IMG/VR virus record: IMGVR_UViG_3300027801_000200
Coordinates: 1 to 20,755 of that record
Length of the DNA: 20,755 nt
Source of the DNA: a virus
Strand: one strand, 5' to 3'
The position numbers were made by a program, and so were the translations under genes. Every line of letters starts with the position of its first letter. The stretch's first letter is position 1. Under the pieces are notes generated by a model, which saw only the letters and a list, made by a program, of their open reading frames with translations, was not told the origin of the DNA and made no database searches. Below, one piece after another: positions 14,621 to 20,755 of the stretch.

Positions 14621-15274
14621 TTAAAAAGTTTCTCCATCAACAGTTCCTATAACAGTAGCTGCAGCTGTTCCAGTTACATCTCCACTTAAGGATACTTGAG
14701 CCGAACCACTAAATACTGCTCTGTCATTAATTGAGTTTAAAACTGTTGCACTAAGTCCTGCAATATTTTCAACATCTACCGAACCACTAACTATCTGACC
14801 ACCTCTTGCAACAACCGCGTATCCACTTTGTATAGTTGGAAAAGTTGCTCTTACATTATCATCATCAATTATCTGTAATGTTGCAGGAATCATTTGAAAA
14901 TCATTTGCATCATATACTTGAACAATTGCATTTGGAGTAGATAAGTTATGTTCTACACTCCATGTATCAGCATTTGTAAAAGATTGTTTTACAGTTGCAT
15001 TTTGAGATACTGAAATACCTGTTAAAGCAGAACCATCACCTTGAAAAGCTGAAGCTGAAACTATACCTACTATACTTACTGAACCACTTAGAGTACCTTC
15101 ATGATCAAGTGTAACAATTTCTTTAATATTATCACCCTCACCAGCAGAACCACTTTTACGAAGGAAAACTTTTCCATCGTGAACGTTCATTGCTAACTCA
15201 CCAATTGATAAATCAGATGTAGTTGGTTTATTACCAGCAGCAATATTTCTTTTTAATTTAATTATTTGAGCCAT
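14621..15274 (-). CDS. Short fibre-like protein with Mtd-type N-terminus and one beta module
   Basis: The 217-residue protein starts IIKLKRNIAAGNKPTTSDLS and ELAMNVHDGKVFLRK, a homologue of the N-terminus of the 455-aa fibre. GDGSALTG is at 79-86. One copy of the shared beta module follows (residues about 92-164: WSVEHNL, AIVQVYDANDFQMIP, VRATF, GYAVVARGG), with SGSAQV near 189-194. It ends TVDGETF, resembling the SIDGGTF end of the protein at 19802. It has no S74 domain. The ATG has an AGGAT site 9 nt upstream, and the start lies only 16 nt after the 1450-aa fibre stop with no promoter-like motif between, so it probably shares that transcript. It may be an adaptor or small fibre subunit, which is inference. 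Confidence 0.8.
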   Translation of the reverse strand: MAQIIKLKRNIAAGNKPTTSDLSIGELAMNVHDGKVFLRKSGSAGEGDNIKEIVTLDHEGTLSGSVSIVGIVSASAFQGDGSALTGISVSQNATVKQSFTNADTWSVEHNLSTPNAIVQVYDANDFQMIPATLQIIDDDNVRATFPTIQSGYAVVARGGQIVSGSVDVENIAGLSATVLNSINDRAVFSGSAQVSLSGDVTGTAAATVIGTVDGETF

Positions 15275-15290
15275 AGTTGTGTATCCTATA

Positions 15291-18200
15291 TTATTTTTCT
15301 ATTTTTCTTTTCAATTCATCAACTTCTTTCGATAAATCCTTAATACCCTCAATTAATAATGAAACCAATTTATCATATTTAACTGCTTTATATCCATCTT
15401 CACGAGTTTGTACTAATTCTGGTAAGATTTTTTCAATTTCTTGAGCAATTACACCATAATCTTTACCTTTATAAATATGTTGTTTTTCAGTATTCCAATC
15501 AAAAGAATACCCTCCAATTTTATTTATTTTTTCAAGTGGGCTGGTAATTGGTAAAATATTGTTTTTTAACTCTCTATCTGATGATGAAAATGCAATAATA
15601 TCATCGGTTGCTTTTATAGTTCCAGTTACATGAATATCATCTGATATATTAAATCGTGTATTTGCATGATTCCAAGTAATTGATTCATTAGCTCCTGCTA
15701 TTTCGATACCTGCACCATCGGCGGTTGCTGAATCTGTTGAACCACTTGCAACTGTTATTAATTTATCTTCTATCTTAAGGTCTGAAACATTTATTGCAAC
15801 AGAATCACCAAGTACAGTTAAGTTTCCACTAATTACAACATTACTTAATGAAGCACTTGCGAAAGTTACATCTGAAGTTGTTGTTATTCCTTGATTAGAA
15901 GCTCCTAAGTATCCCCATTGTGTTGCTGAGATTGTGTTTGTACCAATAGCTGCTATTTGAGTAGCCTCACCACTTGTTAATGCAACTCCTTGTACACTTC
16001 CAACAGTTAATGAATCAACATTACCACTTAAATCACCACCTGCTGCTATTTGAACAGAACCACTAAAGATTCCTCCTTTAATATTTGCAGTTATATTATT
16101 TGTAGTTCTTATTAAATCAATATTTGCAGTATCACCGAACGTTAATACATTTTCATGAGTATCACCTTCTAAAGTATCTATTCTATCATCAAGTGATGTA
16201 CTTACAGCAGAGAATCCAGTAACTGAATTTATTTGTACTTGAGATGAACCACTTACTGTTCCTGCTGGAAGTACTAATTCAACTCCTTCTTGGAAGTGTA
16301 CTGAACCAGTATCTAATGATAAACTTCTATTTGTATCAATAGTACCACCACCACTTAAACCTTTACCACTGCCAAGAGTAATTGATGAGTGGTCAATATG
16401 TTCGTTTGCTACAAAGTTTGTAGTTGAATCATGGTCTACTTGAGAAGAACCACTAATTACACCACCTTTTAAGTTTGCAGTTAATGTATCTCCAGTTAAA
16501 ATCATATCAACATTAGTTGTATCAGATACTGCTAAATTTGTTCCACTTGAAATATCAATTGTTCCAGTTAAGAATGAACCACTTACAGATTCAATTGCAG
16601 TTAATCTTTGGTCTTGTACTCCTTGTTCAGTTGATATAGAACCTGTTTCAGTTGATAAGAAACCTAATCTTGAATCTTGTACTGCAGTTGCAGTAATTGC
16701 AGATGCACTATAAGAGTTTAATGATTCGTTAGATACTGTTGAGTTTGCTAATTGAGCTGAACTACTAACAGTACCAGTTGGTAAATGGTCAATTACTTGT
16801 TGAGAACCTGAAACTGTTCCTGAAGGTGCACCAGCTGCTGAAACTCCATTTACAAAGTGAGCTGAACCAGTATCAATTGCAATAACTATATTACCAGTAT
16901 TACCATATGCACCAGCATCACTTGTTCCTTCTTCTGTGTGTATTAAACCTGTCGTAGTTGGTGATATTGTTGTTGTAGAGTTTACTGCTGTAATATCTCC
17001 AGCACCTGCGGCAACTAAAGCATCATTTACAGCTTTTGTTGTTGGTACAGAGTTAGGGTCATCTGCAATAGAAGCAGATACTGCATAAAATGCTGATGTT
17101 CCTAGTGTTCTTTTCTTAAATAATCCTCCTACGTTAAATAATGCATCGTAATCAGATGAACCACCCGATGCAACACTTGAAAGTGTTAATGTAGTGAATG
17201 TTGGTGAGTCACCAGTTTGTAAACCAGTATCAACATCAGTATTTGCTCCATTAATTGTAGCTCGTACAGTACCTTGTGTTGGTGAACTAAATGTAGAACC
17301 ACTAATTATTCCTCTCTTATCTAAAGAAGAACTAAATCTTGTTTCTGAATAGTATAAATTAGTACCTTCTGTTAAATCACTTGTAGTTGATGTTCCTAAG
17401 AAAGAACCACTATGTACATTATCTGCATCAGTTTTTAATTTTACCAATGCATCTGTATATCCAACCTTTGATGTGTTGGCTATAATAGCAGATGCTTGTC
17501 CACCAGTTATAGTTGTTGGTATTCCTGTAATACTTGAATAAGTTACTTGAGATGAACCACTAATTACTGTTTCAGCATCTAATTTTGTTTTTACTCTTGC
17601 ATCTGTATAATAAAGGTTTGTATTTTCGGATAAGTTTGCGGTAGTTGATGTTCCTAAGAATGAACCACTATGTACCGCATCTGCATCTAATTTTGTTTTT
17701 ACATTACTATCGAAATTAGTTATTGTATTTGCATTTACTTGTACAGAACCTGATATTAATCCTACATTATCTATTTGTTTTCTTACATCAGCTATCCAAC
17801 CAGTTGTTTGGTCAGCATCTACTTGAGATGAACCACTAACTATTCCATTACCAATTGATTCATATCTTGAATCTAAATCACCAGTAACTTGAGATGAACC
17901 ACTAATTACTGTTTCGGCATCTAATTTTGTTTTTACTCTAGCATCTGTATAATAAAGGTTACCAGCTTCGGTAACTTGGTCGGTATCAATACCTGTTAGT
18001 TCCCCACCTTCTCCTTTAAATCCTACTGATGAACTTACTTTTGCATCTAATACGAAGGAAGTTGTATTGTGATCCCATTGTAATGATTTACCAGCACCAT
18101 CTATCTCGATACCAGCACCATCAGCAGCTGCTGAATCGGCTGAACCACTTGCAACCGTTATTAATTTATCTTCAATTCGTAATTCTGTTGTTGAGATTTC

Positions 18201-19643
18201 TGTTGCATCTCCTAAAACAGTTAAATCTCCTGTCACCGTAACATTACCAGTAAACGAACCAGTATTAAATGTTACATCTGATGTTGTTGATAAATTTTGA
18301 TTTATATTATCAAGTTGAGTTTTGTTTGAATGTGAATGAGATACATTACTTAGTAAATCTAATCTACTATCTATTGATGTAGAAAGTGGCCCTTCTATTG
18401 TATCTAATCGAGTATCAACTGAAGATGAAAATGTGGTAAAAGTTTCGTTTGATGATGAAAGAATTGTACTTCCACCTAATATTTGTATTGAACCACTTAC
18501 TACACCTCCTTTTAAGTTTGCGGATATACTACCATCATTGATAATTATATCAACTTGATTAGTATCAGTTGATGCAGAAACTATATCGTTATTTATTCCA
18601 CTAAGTGATGAATAATTTACTTGAGATGAACCACTAACTATTCCGTTACCAATTGATTCGTAAGTGGAATTTAGAGAAGAGGTTATTACTTCTACTTGGT
18701 CTAATCTACTATCTAAAGATGATGTTACTGTTTCTAAAATTACACTTTTTGCTTCTTCTATATCTAATCTACTATCAAGTGAAGAAGTTACTGTTTCTAA
18801 AATTACACTTTTTGCTTCTTCTATATCTAATCTACTATCGTGAGATGCTGATGTTAGTTCTAAGTTATCTAATCTACCATCTTGTGAACCAGTATCAGTT
18901 TCTAATTGACCAACTCTACTATCAAGTGATGAAGTAGTTGATTCTAAGTTATCTAATCTATTATCTTGTGAACCAGTATCAGTTTCTAATTGACCAATTC
19001 TACTATCTAAAGATGATGTTACTGTTTCTAAAATTACACTTTTTGCTTCTTCAACATCTAATCTACTATCTAAAGATGATGTTACTGTTTCTAAAATTAC
19101 ACTTTTTACTTCTTCTATATCTAATCTACTATCTACTGATTGTGAGTAATTAGTAAAATTTGTTACTGAGGATGAAAGTATTGTACTACCAGGAAGTGAT
19201 ATAGATTCAATTGAAGCACTTACTACTCTTATATCTAAATATCTTTTTGATGGAGTACCTAAAGTAAATACTGCATCTGCAGTTGGGAGGAACGAACCAC
19301 TAAATGATGAATTAATACTAACATTATCGGATGAATTATCTCCATCTCCTAAGAAAATATTACCGGCCAATACAATGTTTCCACCGATGGTTGCATCTCC
19401 TGTTGTTTCTATACTCGATGCATAGATATCTCCACTTGCCGATATATGTGAACCTGTAATATCTGACAATAAATGAAGTGAACCACTATTTGATTCATTT
19501 AGTTTTACAAGTATCTTAGAGCTCGTGTTTGAGCCACTACCATCACCAATAACAATAGTTTCAAGTGATGTATTATAGAACAATTCAGATTCCTGAAGTG
19601 ATGTGAATGAAGTTCCTCTTCTTAATTTTAGTATTGCAGCCAT
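15291..19643 (-). CDS. Long tail fibre with coiled-coil shaft and C-terminal S74-type intramolecular chaperone
   Basis: The 1450-residue fibre begins AAILKLRRGTSFTSLQESEL. Residues 171-326 are a coiled coil of nine units ending in SxD or SQD (units such as SRLDIEEAKSVILETVTSSL), 21 or 14 residues long. The rest is beta-rich fibre sequence with about a dozen SGSxQV motifs, three NLYYTDARVKTKLDAETVIS-type blocks, and two copies of an IEDKLITVASGS...GAGIEI module. Residues about 1351-1450 are an S74-type domain: SSSDRELKNNI, FDWNTE, YGVIAQEIEKILPELV, then a helical end. This domain drives trimerisation and is normally removed by autocleavage at its Ser-Asp. Ser-x4-Lys spacing is present (Ser1355, Lys1360). 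The Shine-Dalgarno sequence is weak (AGGAA, spaced about 11 nt). A promoter-like motif at 19668-19678 sits after the terminator at 19751-19780. Confidence 0.9.
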   Translation of the reverse strand: MAAILKLRRGTSFTSLQESELFYNTSLETIVIGDGSGSNTSSKILVKLNESNSGSLHLLSDITGSHISASGDIYASSIETTGDATIGGNIVLAGNIFLGDGDNSSDNVSINSSFSGSFLPTADAVFTLGTPSKRYLDIRVVSASIESISLPGSTILSSSVTNFTNYSQSVDSRLDIEEVKSVILETVTSSLDSRLDVEEAKSVILETVTSSLDSRIGQLETDTGSQDNRLDNLESTTSSLDSRVGQLETDTGSQDGRLDNLELTSASHDSRLDIEEAKSVILETVTSSLDSRLDIEEAKSVILETVTSSLDSRLDQVEVITSSLNSTYESIGNGIVSGSSQVNYSSLSGINNDIVSASTDTNQVDIIINDGSISANLKGGVVSGSIQILGGSTILSSSNETFTTFSSSVDTRLDTIEGPLSTSIDSRLDLLSNVSHSHSNKTQLDNINQNLSTTSDVTFNTGSFTGNVTVTGDLTVLGDATEISTTELRIEDKLITVASGSADSAAADGAGIEIDGAGKSLQWDHNTTSFVLDAKVSSSVGFKGEGGELTGIDTDQVTEAGNLYYTDARVKTKLDAETVISGSSQVTGDLDSRYESIGNGIVSGSSQVDADQTTGWIADVRKQIDNVGLISGSVQVNANTITNFDSNVKTKLDADAVHSGSFLGTSTTANLSENTNLYYTDARVKTKLDAETVISGSSQVTYSSITGIPTTITGGQASAIIANTSKVGYTDALVKLKTDADNVHSGSFLGTSTTSDLTEGTNLYYSETRFSSSLDKRGIISGSTFSSPTQGTVRATINGANTDVDTGLQTGDSPTFTTLTLSSVASGGSSDYDALFNVGGLFKKRTLGTSAFYAVSASIADDPNSVPTTKAVNDALVAAGAGDITAVNSTTTISPTTTGLIHTEEGTSDAGAYGNTGNIVIAIDTGSAHFVNGVSAAGAPSGTVSGSQQVIDHLPTGTVSSSAQLANSTVSNESLNSYSASAITATAVQDSRLGFLSTETGSISTEQGVQDQRLTAIESVSGSFLTGTIDISSGTNLAVSDTTNVDMILTGDTLTANLKGGVISGSSQVDHDSTTNFVANEHIDHSSITLGSGKGLSGGGTIDTNRSLSLDTGSVHFQEGVELVLPAGTVSGSSQVQINSVTGFSAVSTSLDDRIDTLEGDTHENVLTFGDTANIDLIRTTNNITANIKGGIFSGSVQIAAGGDLSGNVDSLTVGSVQGVALTSGEATQIAAIGTNTISATQWGYLGASNQGITTTSDVTFASASLSNVVISGNLTVLGDSVAINVSDLKIEDKLITVASGSTDSATADGAGIEIAGANESITWNHANTRFNISDDIHVTGTIKATDDIIAFSSSDRELKNNILPITSPLEKINKIGGYSFDWNTEKQHIYKGKDYGVIAQEIEKILPELVQTREDGYKAVKYDKLVSLLIEGIKDLSKEVDELKRKIEK
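18666..19136 (-). repeat. Tandem coiled-coil repeat of 63- and 42-bp units in the fibre gene
   Basis: Four 63-bp units (21 aa, core RLDIEEAKSVILETVTSSLD) and five 42-bp units (14 aa, such as SRIGQLETDTGSQD) alternate in blocks. In protein order the lengths are 21, 21, 14, 14, 14, 14, 21, 21, 14. All are multiples of seven residues, so every unit keeps the heptad register. Confidence 0.9.
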
Positions 19644-19667
19644 TTATCTGATAATTCCTGTTTGTTG

Positions 19668-19678
19668 TATATAAATAT
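19668..19678 (-). promoter_or_regulatory. TATTTATA promoter-like motif before the 1450-aa fibre gene
   Basis: The coding strand reads ATATTTATATA, 25-35 nt upstream of the ATG at 19643. It contains the exact TATTTATA seen at six other gene starts. It lies downstream of the terminator at 19751-19780 and of the site at 19720-19733. Confidence 0.5.
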
Positions 19679-19719
19679 CACTCCTTTATAAAATTGGAGT
19701 TTTCTGTGACTTTATCCCA

Positions 19720-19733
19720 CGTATATAAGTATA
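19720..19733 (-). promoter_or_regulatory. Second regulatory-like motif, identical to one upstream of the sheath gene
   Basis: The coding strand reads TATACTTATATACG, identical over 14 bases to 5561-5574 upstream of the tail sheath gene. It lies about 17 nt beyond the U-tract of the terminator at 19751-19780 and 77 nt before the fibre start. It may be a second promoter or upstream element. Confidence 0.35.
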
Positions 19734-19750
19734 GAAAAAATAAAAGTATA

Positions 19751-19780
19751 AAAAAATCCCCCAACTTTCGAGGGGGGATT
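19751..19780 (-). terminator. Rho-independent terminator after the truncated fibre gene, possibly bidirectional
   Basis: On the minus strand, AATCCCCC (19780-19773) pairs with GGGGGATT (19762-19755) around a 10-nt loop and continues into a T-rich tract. On the plus strand the same stem is followed by CG and six Ts, so weak termination in that direction is also possible. It lies 22 nt after the stop codon at 19802. Confidence 0.9.
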
Positions 19781-19801
19781 CGTTTTTTAAGTATATTCCG
19801 A

Positions 19802-20755
19802 TTAGAATGTACCACCATCTATTGAGTTACTCGCAACAAATGAAGAACCATTCCATTGAATTACATCACCAGCAGTTGAAGCATCAACAGCTTGTAACTT
19901 TTCGTTAGCATCAGTATATAAGAAAGCTCCGTTTGCACCGGCGGCTAAACCAGTTACAGTAATATCACCACTAAACGTTGCATCAGTACCATCATCTGAA
20001 AGTACAGAATCAACTAATAATCCACTAGCGTTTGCTTTTAGAACTGTATTAGAAGTAGGAGAAGCGTTTAATGTTGCAATTTCCTTTTCACTTCCAAGTT
20101 TTCCAGCCATCCAATAATCAGTTGAAGCATCCCATAGTAATGAACCACTTGTTGTAGAACCACCATCTATATCACTAACTAAAAGTCCAGCATCTCCCGT
20201 ACCTCCAGCGTAATTAAGTTCAATAATTCTATCACCGATGTTTACCGTTGTAGAATCAATAGTTGTAGTTGTACCTTCAACACTTAGATTACCAGTTACA
20301 GTTACATTACCAGTTAAAGTTGGATTTGTTACAATACCAACAGTTATAGTTTGTCCTGATACAGAAGTTTCAATTTCATTGGATGTACCAACAATACTTA
20401 AATCTTGTGTTTTAAGAGCAATTGAACCGTTTCCAGAAGAACCACTAATATCAAGAGTACTTGCAACACCTGTTAATGATGAACCATCACCAACAAATGA
20501 ACCTGTTATAGTTGAAGTTCCTGCAACATCACCAATGGATGCTCCACTTATTCTACCACTTCCAAAATCAGTTGCCTGATTAGAAAGAGATGAAACAACT
20601 TGTGATGAACCACTTATTACTCCACCTGTTAGGTTAGCTGATATTGTATCACCAGTTAGTATCATATCAACGTTAGTTGTATCTGATACCGCTAAGTTAG
20701 TATTAGCAGAGATATCAATTGCACTCAATAATGCAATAGAACCCAATCCTAAAGT
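19802..20755 (-). CDS. Fibre-like protein, 3' part (5' end outside the window)
   Basis: The frame is open to the window edge, and codons upstream of the in-frame TTG at 20746 (Thr-Leu-Gly) continue the pattern, so the true start lies beyond base 20755. About 317 residues are visible. They contain LAVSDTTNVDMILTGD with VISGSSQV, nearly identical to a block in the 1450-aa fibre, then GSFVGDGSSLTG. The next module, GNLSVEGTTTTIDSTTVNIG with DRIIELNY and SGSLLWDASTDYWMAG, is shared with the 455-aa fibre. The end is GDVIQWNGSSFVASNSIDGG followed by Thr-Phe. There is no S74 domain at the C-terminus. It is followed by a strong terminator. It is a fibre or fibre-adaptor protein, but its N-terminus and full length are unknown. 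Confidence 0.8.
   Translation of the reverse strand, partial: TLGLGSIALLSAIDISANTNLAVSDTTNVDMILTGDTISANLTGGVISGSSQVVSSLSNQATDFGSGRISGASIGDVAGTSTITGSFVGDGSSLTGVASTLDISGSSGNGSIALKTQDLSIVGTSNEIETSVSGQTITVGIVTNPTLTGNVTVTGNLSVEGTTTTIDSTTVNIGDRIIELNYAGGTGDAGLLVSDIDGGSTTSGSLLWDASTDYWMAGKLGSEKEIATLNASPTSNTVLKANASGLLVDSVLSDDGTDATFSGDITVTGLAAGANGAFLYTDANEKLQAVDASTAGDVIQWNGSSFVASNSIDGGTF

Noticed and set aside
8303-15274. Diversity-generating retroelement, suggested by Mtd-type fibre N-termini
   Set aside because: No reverse transcriptase and no template/variable repeat pair with adenine-specific differences were seen in the window.
18666-19136. Regular short repeats with variable segments, resembling a CRISPR array
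   Set aside because: Units are in-frame coding repeats with heptad periodicity inside a fibre gene. Spacer-like parts are also conserved, and there are no palindromic repeats or cas genes.
18653-19153. Plus-strand open frames rich in Leu and Tyr, resembling membrane proteins
   Set aside because: They are the antisense reading of the coiled-coil repeats. The hydrophobicity comes from complementing Asp/Glu/Ser/Lys codons.

Overview
The window is a block of late structural genes from a contractile-tailed, T4-like phage (or a contig of one). It is AT-rich, and every gene I can support lies on the minus strand, so transcription runs from 20755 toward 1. Tail sheath, tail tube, tail chaperone and tape measure genes are recognisable from sequence. 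The fibre genes resemble those of environmental, probably aquatic, T4-like phages. I see no host marker, tRNA, integrase or IS element, so the host is unassigned. Shine-Dalgarno-like AGGA/AAGGAG stretches precede several starts.

In transcription order, the first half (20755 to about 8303) holds five fibre or fibre-like genes. They are a 5'-truncated gene (from 20755 to 19802), a 1450-aa fibre with a C-terminal S74-type intramolecular chaperone, a 217-aa fibre-like protein, a 1583-aa fibre also ending in an S74-type domain, and a 455-aa fibre-like protein. These share short modules (GDGSSLTG once per protein, many SGSxQV motifs, a TVxGTTTT module) and contain internal repeats, including a coiled coil built from 21- and 14-residue units. 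Next come a GT-B-like glycosyltransferase (8299 to 7301) and a structural protein carrying a Hint (intein-like) domain followed by an Fn3-like domain (7288 to 5978).

The last part is the tail core: a small coiled-coil protein, tail sheath (gp18-like), tail tube (gp19-like), a T4 gp26-type tail or baseplate chaperone whose reading frame appears to continue into a second ORF by programmed frameshifting at a T7 run, a 72-aa unknown protein, and the start of the tape measure protein, which leaves the window at base 1.

Regulation is unusually visible. Three strong hairpin-plus-U-tract terminators lie at 1512-1544, 2555-2586 and 19751-19780. A TATTTATA motif (coding strand) stands about 20-65 nt upstream of nine starts, directly downstream of each terminator. 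Read on the opposite strand it is TATAAATA, the T4 late-promoter consensus, so its polarity is puzzling. The motif splits the region into about nine short transcription units. No gene-free stretch exceeds 300 bases; the longest gaps are 9671-9819 and 19644-19801.
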